DNA from: Sphaerisporangium sp040649355
GTDB lineage: Bacteria > Actinomycetota > Actinomycetes > Streptosporangiales > Streptosporangiaceae
Length of the DNA stretch: 64,000 bases
Assembly: GCF_043197795.1 (NCBI RefSeq)
Contig: NZ_JBICTU010000005.1
Location: 124,001 to 188,000, forward strand
Direction of reading: 5' to 3'
The notes below the pieces were generated by a model, which did no database searches, was not told the DNA's origin, and was given only the letters and a program-made list of their open reading frames with translations. Numbering within the stretch: position 1 is the stretch's first letter; every line of letters begins with the position of its first letter. Both the position numbers and the translations under genes were made by a program. Positions 16,587 to 24,637 of this stretch are shown here, one piece after another.

Positions 16587-16897
16587 GAGTTCTCCCGGCG
16601 GGGGGTGGTACCGGAGATGTGTACTTCATTGTGGGGCTGCGGGAGATTATGTCAATATATGTTGAAATATGTTGCCTCACGCGCTCACTGACATCCCGCT
16701 CTGAAGGCTGTCACGCCTTGCCGGTCGCGCGCGGGGGACGCCCGGCCGGTGGGCACGGTGGGTTGTCGAAGGTAAGCAATGGGTAACTCCGGCGGGACGT
16801 GAGTTGACCCCTGTGGCGAGTGTCGCCTGGAGTGGCGGTCGGCCACTCTGGAGCCGCGCGTTTCTCGCCCACACACAGCCGGCCGGAAGGATGAACC
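16587..16897. promoter_or_regulatory. Divergent intergenic region, glycosidase and EF-hand genes
   Basis: No gene is seen. Upstream of the glycosidase (minus strand) lies the AT-rich CAACATATTTCAACATATA (direct repeat of CAACATAT), followed by TTGACA and, 18 nt on, CAATGA. Together these look like an operator plus promoter. The EF-hand gene on the other side has GGAAGGATG as its ribosome binding site. Confidence 0.45.
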
Positions 16898-17455
16898 GTG
16901 GCAAGCGGGTTCCAGAGAAGCAAGATCGCCGGAGTGTTCGACGCCATGGACGCCGACGGTGACGGTCTCCTGCGAGAGCAGGACTTCGCGGCGCTGGCCG
17001 AGCGGTGGGCCGAGGTCCAGGGCGTGACGCCCGGCTCCGCGGGCCACACCCGGCTGACCTCGATCATGATGGGATGGTGGACCGCCCTGCTGGCGGCCTC
17101 CGACCTCGATCGCGACGACAAGGTCACGCTTGAGGAGGTCCTGCTGGTCGTCGACCAGCTTGACGCCAGGTCCGACGCGGTCACCGGGACCGCCGAGGCG
17201 ATGTTCCAGGCCGTCGACAAGGACGGCGACGGGCGGATCTCCCCGGCCGAGTACAACCAGCTCATCGAGACGTGGAACGGCTGTGCCACCGACACCGACG
17301 AGATCTTCCCCCTGCTCGACCCCGATGGTGACGGCTACCTCTCACAGGGGGAGTTCGTCCGGCTCTGGACGCAGTTCTGGGCCGGAGACGACCCGGACGC
17401 CCCGGGCACCTGGCTCTTCGGCCGCTTCGACCTCCCGGTGCCACAGGGCCATTGA
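16898..17455 (+). CDS. Four-EF-hand calcium-binding protein (calerythrin-like)
   Basis: A 185-residue protein with four EF-hand loops: DADGDGLLREQDF, DLDRDDKVTLEEV, DKDGDGRISPAEY and DPDGDGYLSQGEF. Each has acidic residues at the coordinating positions, including the final Glu/Asp of the 12-residue loop. Size and spacing match calerythrin and related sarcoplasmic-type EF-hand proteins of actinomycetes, which buffer or sense cytosolic Ca2+. No signal peptide is present. A GTG start with AAGGATG ahead is used. It is not in an operon; the gene ends 34 nt before a repeat array derived from the hutH 3' end. Confidence 0.92.
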   Translation: MASGFQRSKIAGVFDAMDADGDGLLREQDFAALAERWAEVQGVTPGSAGHTRLTSIMMGWWTALLAASDLDRDDKVTLEEVLLVVDQLDARSDAVTGTAEAMFQAVDKDGDGRISPAEYNQLIETWNGCATDTDEIFPLLDPDGDGYLSQGEFVRLWTQFWAGDDPDAPGTWLFGRFDLPVPQGH

Positions 17456-17489
17456 GCCCACCCGGACGGCCGCCTCGCGGTGAGTTTGT

Positions 17490-17573
17490 TCAGATCTCGG
17501 CCAGGGCATCGAGTGTGTCGTCCTGTGGTGGTCAGATCTCGGCCAGGGCATCGAGTGGGTCGTCCTGTGGTGG
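17490..17573. repeat. Two 42-bp tandem copies of the hutH 3' end, each with a stop codon
   Basis: Two 42-bp units lie directly after the hutH stop, and the gene's own end forms the third, diverged copy. Read on the minus strand each unit encodes PPQDD(P/T)LDALAEI followed by TGA, like the hutH ending LDALAEI. The array thus multiplies the end of the gene together with its stop. Confidence 0.85.
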
Positions 17574-19148
17574 TCAGATCTCGGCGAGGGCGTCCAGAAG
17601 GGTGGCGGCCACCTCGACGTCCGCGCTCAGGGAGCGGTCCTCGCCTCGGGGGTCGAGCCGGGGTGCCGCCGCCGCGAAGGCCGCGCCGGTGGGCGTCGAC
17701 GGGCCGGGGGTGACGCCGCGCTGGCGCAGCGCCCGTACGACCGCCACCAGCTCGCACGCGAGGACGAGCCGGTAGGACGCGGCGGCCTGTAACGTCTGCC
17801 GCGCCGACTGGGCCGCGAAGCTCGCGTGCTCCTCCACGCCCCGCGACAGCACGGCGTGGCCGAGCGCGGCCGGGTACGCGGCATTGCGCAACTGGGCCAG
17901 CGCCGAGTTCGCCGAGTACTCAAGGATCATCACCCCCGAGCTGGCCGGGGCGCCCTCGGCGAGGAAGGGCCGCAGCCCGGTGAACGCGGGTTCGACCAGG
18001 GTGGCCAGCCGGGCGGCCGACAGGTGCGCGGTGTGCAGGAGCGCCACCCTCAGGTGGTCGAGGGTGAGTCCGAGGGTCGCCTGGTGGAAGCCCCCGTGGT
18101 GGTGGACCGTGCCGCTCCCGGCGGAGATCAGCGGGTTCTCCGACGCCGAGTTGATCTCGACGTCCAGGACGCGTTCGAGCGCGGTGGCGGCCTCCACGGC
18201 CGGGCCGTGGACCTGCGGGAAGCAGCGGTAGCCGAAAGGATCCTGGACGCGTGCCGGTGGCGCCGCCCGTCCGCCCAGCAACCGTCGCATTTCGGCGGCC
18301 ACCGCGACGTTGCCGGGATGGGGTCGTCCGGCGTGCACCTGCTCGTCGTACGGCTCTCCGCCCCCGTCGACCGCGATCAGCGACAGGGCGGCGACCACCT
18401 GCGTCGCCCGCAGCAGGCGCGTGATGTCCGACCAGCCGAGCACCGCCTGGCCGATCGTCAGGGCGCTGCTGCTGCAGAAGGCGAGCGCGTCTCCGGTCTC
18501 CAGCCTGATCGGCCCGGGCGCGGCCGCGTGCCCGCCGGACGAGGGGCGCTCTCCGGCGTGACCGCCTGTCCACGGGCGTTCGCCGAGGTGACCGCCTGTC
18601 CACGGGCGTTCGCCGAGGTGACCGCCTGTCCATGGACGTTCGCCGAGGTGACCGCCTGTCCATGGGCGTTCGCCGATGAGGGTCAGTCCGGCTTCGGCCA
18701 GCGCGGTGAGGTCTCCTGTGCCGATGGCCCCGATCTCGTGGATCTCGGGGAGGTGCCCCGAGTTGAGCGCCTGGGCCAGCGCCTCGGCGAAGACGGGCTG
18801 GAGGCCGGCCCCTCCGGCCAGGATCTGGTTGGCGCGGACGGCGAGCATCGCGCGCACCTGGGGCGCCGGCACGAGCGGGCCGATGCCGCCGGCGTGGCTG
18901 CGCAGCAGGCGGAGTCCGTGGGTGTCGCTGTCGGCGGGGGCGACGTCCTCGGTGCGGTTGGCGCCGACCCCTGTGTTGAGCCCGTAGACGGGCCGTCGTC
19001 GCGCGATCTCTGCGGCGGCCTTGTGGGCGGCGGCGGCACGGTCGAGCCCTTCGGTGGCAAGGGAGACCGGGGCATCGGCGTAAGCGATGTCCGTGATGTC
19101 CGCCGGACGGGTTCGGGTCCCGTCCAGGGTGATCGTCCGCGACGTCAT
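17574..19148 (-). CDS. hutH: Histidine/aromatic amino acid ammonia-lyase family protein with non-canonical MIO motif
   Basis: A 524-residue MIO-lyase-fold protein in a histidine-utilisation locus. It has the catalytic Tyr loop (VYGLNTGVGANRTEDV), QDPFGYRCFPQVHGPA, and INSASENPLI. The tripeptide that forms the MIO cofactor is Ala-Ser-Gly in canonical HutH (GASGDLAPL); here the aligned sequence is EIGAIGTGDLTALAEAG, that is Gly-Thr-Gly. A ten-residue repeat (GERPWTGGHL) follows shortly after. Deamination of histidine to urocanate is expected from context, but the altered motif leaves activity or substrate open. AAGGGG precedes the ATG. The gene is divergent from the RpiR regulator. There is no other hutH in the window. 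Confidence 0.75.
   Translation of the reverse strand: MTSRTITLDGTRTRPADITDIAYADAPVSLATEGLDRAAAAHKAAAEIARRRPVYGLNTGVGANRTEDVAPADSDTHGLRLLRSHAGGIGPLVPAPQVRAMLAVRANQILAGGAGLQPVFAEALAQALNSGHLPEIHEIGAIGTGDLTALAEAGLTLIGERPWTGGHLGERPWTGGHLGERPWTGGHLGERPWTGGHAGERPSSGGHAAAPGPIRLETGDALAFCSSSALTIGQAVLGWSDITRLLRATQVVAALSLIAVDGGGEPYDEQVHAGRPHPGNVAVAAEMRRLLGGRAAPPARVQDPFGYRCFPQVHGPAVEAATALERVLDVEINSASENPLISAGSGTVHHHGGFHQATLGLTLDHLRVALLHTAHLSAARLATLVEPAFTGLRPFLAEGAPASSGVMILEYSANSALAQLRNAAYPAALGHAVLSRGVEEHASFAAQSARQTLQAAASYRLVLACELVAVVRALRQRGVTPGPSTPTGAAFAAAAPRLDPRGEDRSLSADVEVAATLLDALAEI
18543..18677 (-). repeat. 30-bp tandem repeat inside hutH
   Basis: Four near-identical 30-bp units plus a degenerate one encode (G-E-R-P-W-T-G-G-H-L)n between the MIO region and the conserved LETGDALAFCSSSAL segment. 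The unit keeps frame. Canonical HutH has only a short loop here. Confidence 0.85.
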
Positions 19149-19225
19149 CGAGAGAGCCCCTTGTCAAGCACTTTACTCTGCATTTCGCCCGGACCCATTG
19201 ACATGCACGTATACATCGACAATCC

Positions 19226-19241
19226 TGCATGAAAGTATGCA
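19226..19241. promoter_or_regulatory. Inverted repeat in the hutH/rpiR intergenic region, candidate RpiR operator
   Basis: TGCAT-GAAAGT-ATGCA is a perfect 5-bp inverted repeat with a 6-bp spacer, in the gap between hutH and the regulator. A related element, ATGCACGTATACAT, lies at 19202-19215, and a TTGACA hexamer at 19198-19203. Position suggests autoregulation and control of hutH. This is inferred only. Confidence 0.4.
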
Positions 19242-19333
19242 TTCGAAGCAAGAGAATGAAACCAGGCAGGCCACGCCGAGCCCCGGTGGCAGGGGGGCGA
19301 GCGGGAGAGAGGGACGAGGGGGTGGGTGGTCCG

Positions 19334-20206
19334 GTGAGCCAGGGGGTGGCGGCCGAGGACGCGTCGCGGGTGGCGGCCCGTCTGCGGGAGCTGCTCGAAG
19401 GTCATCGGCTGTCGCCTTCGCAGCGCCGGATCGCGCGGCACCTCCTCGAACGCCCCCACGAGGCGGTGTTCCTCACCAGCGTCGACATCGCCGAGGCCGT
19501 CGGCACCAGCCAGCCGTCCGTGACGCGCTTCGCGTTCGCGCTGGGGTTCACCGGCTTCCCGGAGTTCCGCGACCACCTGCGGGCCGCGTTGCGCGACGGC
19601 GACGGCGTGGCGGCCGAGCCCGCGGAGCTCAACCCCGTCCAGGCCATGGTCGACTCCGAGCTTCGCAACCTGGAATCGCTCCGTGACTCCCTCAGCGACA
19701 CCCGGCGGCTCGTGGATGTGGCGGCGGCCCTGGCGGCGTCCCGGCCGCTGCCGGTCATCGGGCTGCGGGTGTCCGCGCCGCTCGCCCACCTCTTCGGGTA
19801 CCTGGCGGCCAAGGCGCATCCCGACGTACGGGTCGTCGACACCCCTGGGTCCACTCTGGAGGACACGCTGAGCCGGGCCAGGGAGGCCGGCGCCGGGTGG
19901 GTGCTCGCGTTCGGCCTGCCCCGCTACCCGCGTGAGCTGCGCGACGGGCTCGTCTGGGCGAGACGGGTGGGCCTGCGGGTGGCGCTGGTCACCGACAACT
20001 CCGTCGGCGCGCTCACCGAGCACGCGGACGTGGTGCTCACCGCGCCCGTCAGCTCGCAGTTCGCCTTCGACTCGCAGGCCGCGCCCAGCGTGCTGTGCGC
20101 GGCCCTGGTCCACTCCATGATCTACGCGCTGCCGGCCCGCGAGCAGGCGTCCATCGAGGAGTTCGAGAACAGTGCCGCGCAACGCCGGCTCTTCCTGCCC
20201 GAATGA
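19334..20206 (+). CDS. MurR/RpiR-family transcriptional regulator of the hut locus
   Basis: About 290 residues. An N-terminal RpiR helix-turn-helix (LSPSQRRIARHLLERPHEAV, VDIAEAVGTSQPSVTRFAFA) is followed by a SIS sugar-isomerase-like domain (LPVIGLRVSAPLAHLFGYLA; VALVTDNSVGALTEHADVVL). The GTG at 19334 is preferred: it gives the usual family length and follows a G-rich stretch. An ATG at 19229 in the same frame has no ribosome binding site, would add a basic tail, and would place the start inside the candidate operator. RpiR proteins usually bind phosphorylated sugars; here the neighbours suggest a histidine-pathway intermediate such as urocanate, which is inference. Confidence 0.82.
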   Translation: MSQGVAAEDASRVAARLRELLEGHRLSPSQRRIARHLLERPHEAVFLTSVDIAEAVGTSQPSVTRFAFALGFTGFPEFRDHLRAALRDGDGVAAEPAELNPVQAMVDSELRNLESLRDSLSDTRRLVDVAAALAASRPLPVIGLRVSAPLAHLFGYLAAKAHPDVRVVDTPGSTLEDTLSRAREAGAGWVLAFGLPRYPRELRDGLVWARRVGLRVALVTDNSVGALTEHADVVLTAPVSSQFAFDSQAAPSVLCAALVHSMIYALPAREQASIEEFENSAAQRRLFLPE

Positions 20207-20323
20207 GCGGCGGGCCGCCGCCCGGGTCCCCCCGGCGGACACCATGCTTTCAGCAAAGAGTCTTCGATCACCGAGCCGCCGCCCCGAACGGGCGACGCGG
20301 GCCGAGCAAGGAGAAGAACAGCG

Positions 20324-21994
20324 ATGAGTGACGACGTCCGGCGGGTCATCCGCTCTCCCCGCGGCGCGGAACTGTCCTGCCAGGGATGGCAGCAGGAGGC
20401 CGCCTTCCGGATGCTGCACAACAACCTCGACCCCGAGGTGGCCGAGCATCCGGACAAGCTGGTCGTGTACGGGGGCACGGGGAAGGCGGCGCGCGACTGG
20501 CCGTCGTTCGACGCCATCGCGCGCACGCTCCAGGGCCTGAAGCAGGACGAGACGCTGCTCGTGCAGTCCGGGCGCCCCGTCGGCGTGATGCGGACCCACG
20601 AGTGGGCGCCCCGTGTGCTGATCGCCAACTCCAACCTGGTCCCCGACTGGGCGAACTGGGAGGAGTTCCGGCGCCTGGAGGCGGCCGGGCTCACGATGTA
20701 CGGCCAGATGACCGCCGGTTCCTGGATCTACATCGGCACCCAGGGCATCCTGCAGGGCACCTACGAGACCTTCGCCGCGGTGGCCGCCAAGCGGTTCGGC
20801 GGGACGCTCGCCGGGACGATCACGCTCACCGCCGGTCTCGGCGGGATGGGCGGCGCCCAGCCGATGGCGGTGACCATGAACGACGGTGTCGCGATCTGCG
20901 TCGAGTGCGACCCTTCGCGCATCGCCCGCCGGATCGAGCACCGCTACCTCGACGTCGAGGCACGGGACATCGACGAGGCGCTGCGGCTCGCCGTCGAGGC
21001 CCGGGACGCCCGGCGACCGCTCTCGATCGGGCTGCTCGGCAACGCCGCCGACGTGCTGCCGAGGCTGCTCGCGATGGGCGCGCCGATCGACATCGTCACC
21101 GACCAGACCTCGGCGCACGACCCGCTGTCGTACCTGCCGCTCGGCATGGCCTTCGAGGACATGCGCGACGAGGCGGACAAGGACCCGGCCGCCTTCACCC
21201 TGCGCGCCCGCGAGGCCATGGCCACGCACGTCGAGGCCATGGTCGGCTTCATGGACGGGGGCGCCGAGGTCTTCGACTACGGCAACTCGATCCGCGGGGA
21301 GGCGATGCTCGCCGGCTACACGCGGGCCTTCGACTTCCCCGGCTTCGTCCCCGCCTACATCCGCCCGCTGTTCTGCGAGGGGAAGGGCCCGTTCCGCTGG
21401 GCCGCGCTGTCGGGCGACGCCCGGGACATCGCCGCGACCGACCGCGCGATCCTCGACCTGTTCCCCGAGAACGAGTCGCTGGCCCGCTGGATCAGGCTCG
21501 CGGGGGAGCGGGTCGCCTTCCAGGGGCTGCCCGCCCGCATCTGCTGGCTCGGGTACGGCGAGCGCGACAAGGCCGGGGTGCGGTTCAACGAGATGGTCGC
21601 CTCCGGCGAGCTGCGGGCCCCGCTGGTCATCGGCCGCGACCACCTCGACTGCGGGTCGGTCGCCTCGCCGTACCGCGAGACCGAGGCCATGCTCGACGGT
21701 TCCGACGCCATCGCCGACTGGCCGCTGCTCAACGCGATGGTCAACGTGGCCTCGGGCGCGTCCTGGGTGTCGATCCACCACGGCGGCGGGGTCGGCATCG
21801 GCCGCTCGATCCACGCGGGCCAGGTGGCCGTCGCCGACGGTACGGCCCTGGCCGCGCAGAAGCTGGAGCGCGTCCTGACCAACGACCCGGGTATGGGCGT
21901 CATCAGGCACGTCGACGCGGGCTACGACCGGGCCGCCGAGATCGCCGCCGAGCGCGGCGTCGCGGTCCCGATGGCGGACGGGAAAACCCTGTGA
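20324..21994 (+). CDS. hutU: Urocanate hydratase
   Basis: A 556-residue enzyme converting urocanate to imidazolonepropionate, using NAD+ as an electrophile. Hallmarks are LVVYGGTGKAARDWPSFDAI, the NAD-binding ITLTAGLGGMGGAQPMAV, ARICWLGYGERDKAG, and the very conserved LVIGRDHLDCGSVASPYRET. Full family length. AAGGAGAA precedes the ATG. It is the first of four genes in a row; the next gene begins in a GTGA overlap with its stop. Confidence 0.97.
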   Translation: MSDDVRRVIRSPRGAELSCQGWQQEAAFRMLHNNLDPEVAEHPDKLVVYGGTGKAARDWPSFDAIARTLQGLKQDETLLVQSGRPVGVMRTHEWAPRVLIANSNLVPDWANWEEFRRLEAAGLTMYGQMTAGSWIYIGTQGILQGTYETFAAVAAKRFGGTLAGTITLTAGLGGMGGAQPMAVTMNDGVAICVECDPSRIARRIEHRYLDVEARDIDEALRLAVEARDARRPLSIGLLGNAADVLPRLLAMGAPIDIVTDQTSAHDPLSYLPLGMAFEDMRDEADKDPAAFTLRAREAMATHVEAMVGFMDGGAEVFDYGNSIRGEAMLAGYTRAFDFPGFVPAYIRPLFCEGKGPFRWAALSGDARDIAATDRAILDLFPENESLARWIRLAGERVAFQGLPARICWLGYGERDKAGVRFNEMVASGELRAPLVIGRDHLDCGSVASPYRETEAMLDGSDAIADWPLLNAMVNVASGASWVSIHHGGGVGIGRSIHAGQVAVADGTALAAQKLERVLTNDPGMGVIRHVDAGYDRAAEIAAERGVAVPMADGKTL

Positions 21995-23244
21995 CCGGCC
22001 ACACCGGCCTGGAAAGCGGTGAACGGGAGGCGCTCCATGCCCGGTTCGAAGGGATGTGGAGGGACCTCGCCGCGATCGGGGACGGCGGGGCCGGCGGGTA
22101 CCGGCGGTTCGCCTGGACGCCGGTCGACCTCGCCCTGCGCGACTGGTTCCGGGAACAGGCGGCGCTGCGCGGCCTGACGTACGAGCTGGACCGGAACGGC
22201 AACCAATGGGCCTGGTGGGGAACTCCCGCCCCCGGCGCCGTGGTGACCGGGAGCCACCTGGACAGCGTGCCCGGAGGCGGCGCCTTCGACGGCCCGCTCG
22301 GCGTGGTCTCGGCGTTCCTCGCCGTCGACGGGTTGCGCGAGCGGGGCGTCGTCCCCGCGCGGCCGATCGCGGTGGTCAACTTCGCCGACGAGGAGGGCGC
22401 CCGCTTCGGGGTGGCCTGCGTCGGCAGCCGCCTGCTCACCGGGATCCTCGACCCGGACGACGCCCGAGCCCTGCGCGACGGCGACGGAGTGACCTTGGCG
22501 GAAGCAATGCGGGCGGCGCACGCCGATCCCGGCACGCTGGGACGAGACGACCAGGCTCTCGCGCGTATCGGAGCCTTCGTGGAGCTCCATGTCGAGCAGG
22601 GACGCGGGCTCGCCGACCTGGACTCGCCGGTCGGGGTGGCGAGCGCGATCTGGCCGCACGGCCGGTGGCGGTGCACCTTCCACGGTGAGGCCAACCACGC
22701 GGGAACCACCCGGCTGGCCGACCGGCACGACCCCATGCTGCCGTTCGCCTCGGCGGTGCTCGCCGCCCGGCGGGCGGCGGAGCAGGCCGGTGCGCTGGCG
22801 ACGTTCGGCAAGGTGCGCGTCGATCCGAACGGCACCAACGCCATCCCCTCACGGGTCGACGCCTGGCTGGACGGCCGCGCGCCCGACGCCGCCACCGTGG
22901 AGGCGATGGTGGGCCGCATAGCCGAGGCCGCGCGCGAAGCGGGCGCCGAGCACGGTGTGCGGGTGGAGGTCGTGGCGGAGTCCACCACTCCCGTGGTCGA
23001 ATTCGGCCACGGGCTGCGCGACCGGATCGCCGCGACGCTGGGCGGGGTCCCCGCCCTGCCCACCGGGGCGGGGCACGACGCGGGCATCCTGTCGGCCTCC
23101 GTCCCGACCGCCATGCTCTTCGTGCGCAATCCGACCGGGGTGAGCCACAGCCCGGCCGAGCACGCCGGCACGGAAGACTGCGTGACGGGGGTCGTGGCCC
23201 TGACCGCCGTGCTGGAGGATCTGGCAGGGGGTGTGGGGTGGTGA
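21991..23244 (+). CDS. M20-family amidohydrolase (allantoate/N-carbamoyl-amino-acid hydrolase type) in the hut operon
   Basis: A 417-residue M20C metallohydrolase. Metal and catalytic motifs are VTGSHLDSVPGGGAFDGPLG, NFADEEGARFGVACVGSRLL, FVELHVEQGRGL, FHGEANHAGTTRL and PTGAGHDAGIL. Start is the GTG overlapping the hutU stop (GTGA); the frame runs further upstream only as an off-frame shadow of hutU. It sits between hutU and hutF where a HutG-type hydrolase would be expected. It probably hydrolyses N-formyl-L-glutamate made by HutF, completing the five-step route. By sequence alone it would be labelled allantoate amidohydrolase. Confidence 0.88.
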   Translation: MTGHTGLESGEREALHARFEGMWRDLAAIGDGGAGGYRRFAWTPVDLALRDWFREQAALRGLTYELDRNGNQWAWWGTPAPGAVVTGSHLDSVPGGGAFDGPLGVVSAFLAVDGLRERGVVPARPIAVVNFADEEGARFGVACVGSRLLTGILDPDDARALRDGDGVTLAEAMRAAHADPGTLGRDDQALARIGAFVELHVEQGRGLADLDSPVGVASAIWPHGRWRCTFHGEANHAGTTRLADRHDPMLPFASAVLAARRAAEQAGALATFGKVRVDPNGTNAIPSRVDAWLDGRAPDAATVEAMVGRIAEAAREAGAEHGVRVEVVAESTTPVVEFGHGLRDRIAATLGGVPALPTGAGHDAGILSASVPTAMLFVRNPTGVSHSPAEHAGTEDCVTGVVALTAVLEDLAGGVGW

Positions 23245-24572
23245 GCGTCTTCTACGCGGATCACGCCTGGCTGGGCGGGGAAGGCACCGTGGCCGGGGTG
23301 GTCGTCGAGGTCGGCGGCGGGCGCGTCACGGCCGTACGCCAGGGGGTGGCCACGCCGCCGCCCGGGGCCGTCCACCTGCGCGGGGTGACCGTGCCGGGGC
23401 TCGCCAACGCCCACTCGCACGCCTTCCACCGGGCGCTGCGCGGGCGCACCCAGCGCGAGCGCGGCACGTTCTGGACGTGGCGCCGGCAGATGTACGACGT
23501 CGCGGCCCGTCTCACCCCGGACACCTACCACGCCCTCGCCCGGGCCGCCTACGCCGAGATGGCGCTCGCCGGGGTGACCTGTGTCGGCGAATTCCACTAC
23601 CTCCACCACGACACCGGGGGACGGCCCTACGCCTCGCCCAACGCCATGGGGGAGGCGCTGATCGCCGCCGCCGCGGAGGCGGGGATCCGCGTCACGCTGC
23701 TCGACACCTGCTACTTGCGGGGCGGCTTCGGGATGCCGCTCGAAGGGCCGCAGCTGCGCTTCGGCGACCGCGACGTGGAAGCCTGGGCGGACAGGGCCGC
23801 CGGGCTGAAGGGCGGCGAGCACGCCCGCGTCGGCGCGGCCGTCCACTCGGTGCGCGCCGTGCCCTCTGAGGCGATCGGCGCGGTGAGCGGCTGGGCGCGC
23901 GAGCGGGGGGCGCCGCTGCACTTCCACCTGTCCGAGCAGGTCGCCGAGAACGAGGCGTGCCTGTCGGCCTACGGCCGCACCCCGGCGGAGCTGCTGGCCG
24001 AGCACGGCGCGCTCGGCCCGCTGTCGACCGCCGTTCACGCGACCCACCTCACCCCGCATGACCTCACGCTTCTCGGGGAGTCCCGCACCGGCGTGTGCAT
24101 GTGCCCCACCACCGAGCGCGACCTCGCGGACGGCATCGGCCCGGCGCGGGCGCTGGCGGACGCCGGATCGCCGCTCTCGCTGGGCAGCGACAGCAACGCG
24201 GTCGTCGACCTCTTCGAGGAGGCGCGCGGCGTGGAGCTGGACGAGCGCCTCGCCACGCGTGAACGGGGGCACTGGCTCGCCTCCGACCTGCTGCGGGCGG
24301 CCACCTCGGGCGGCCACGCCTCGCTCGGCTGGCCGGAGGCGGGCCGCATCGAGGTGGGCGTCCCCGCCGACCTGGTGACCGTCACCCTCGACTCGGTACG
24401 GATGGCCGGTTCGCCCGTGGGCGCCCTGGTCGAGTCCGTGGTGTTCGCCGCCACGGCGGCCGACGTCCGCGAGGTGGTCGCCGGTGGCCGCCGCGTCGTC
24501 ACCGACGGGCGGCACCTGCTGGTGGACGACGTCCCCGCCGCCCTCACCGCCGCGATCGCGGAGCTGACATGA
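23241..24572 (+). CDS. hutF: Formimidoylglutamate deiminase
   Basis: A 443-residue amidohydrolase-superfamily enzyme that deiminates N-formimidoyl-L-glutamate to N-formylglutamate and ammonia. Motifs are GLANAHSHAFHRALRGRTQR (metal HxH), GVTCVGEFHYLHHD, LHFHLSEQVAENEAC, and SLGSDSNAVVDLFEEAR with the metal-binding Asp. Start is the GTG that overlaps the upstream stop (GTGA); a second GTG lies one codon earlier. Its presence shows that the locus uses the formylglutamate branch rather than direct formimidoylglutamase. Confidence 0.94.
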   Translation: MSVFYADHAWLGGEGTVAGVVVEVGGGRVTAVRQGVATPPPGAVHLRGVTVPGLANAHSHAFHRALRGRTQRERGTFWTWRRQMYDVAARLTPDTYHALARAAYAEMALAGVTCVGEFHYLHHDTGGRPYASPNAMGEALIAAAAEAGIRVTLLDTCYLRGGFGMPLEGPQLRFGDRDVEAWADRAAGLKGGEHARVGAAVHSVRAVPSEAIGAVSGWARERGAPLHFHLSEQVAENEACLSAYGRTPAELLAEHGALGPLSTAVHATHLTPHDLTLLGESRTGVCMCPTTERDLADGIGPARALADAGSPLSLGSDSNAVVDLFEEARGVELDERLATRERGHWLASDLLRAATSGGHASLGWPEAGRIEVGVPADLVTVTLDSVRMAGSPVGALVESVVFAATAADVREVVAGGRRVVTDGRHLLVDDVPAALTAAIAELT

Positions 24573-24637
24573 GTGCCCCCGGCCCCGCGAATCCAGACCT
24601 GAATGCCCTTGCCACCGTGGTTTCGGAGCTGACATGA
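24569..24637 (+). CDS. 22-codon junction ORF created by a 65-bp duplication (doubtful gene)
   Basis: ATG overlaps the hutF stop and its TGA overlaps the hutI ATG. The 20-bp sequence CGGAGCTGACATGAGTGCCC occurs at both ends (24559-24578 and 24624-24643). The encoded end VVSELT mimics the HutF end AIAELT. It is most simply a duplicated coupling junction. The peptide is probably translated in passing but need not do anything. Confidence 0.35.
   Translation: MSAPGPANPDLNALATVVSELT

Noticed and set aside
19145..21910. 921-residue minus-strand frame opposite rpiR and hutU
   Set aside because: Antisense shadow of hutU and the regulator; low-complexity Gly/Arg/His composition without motifs.
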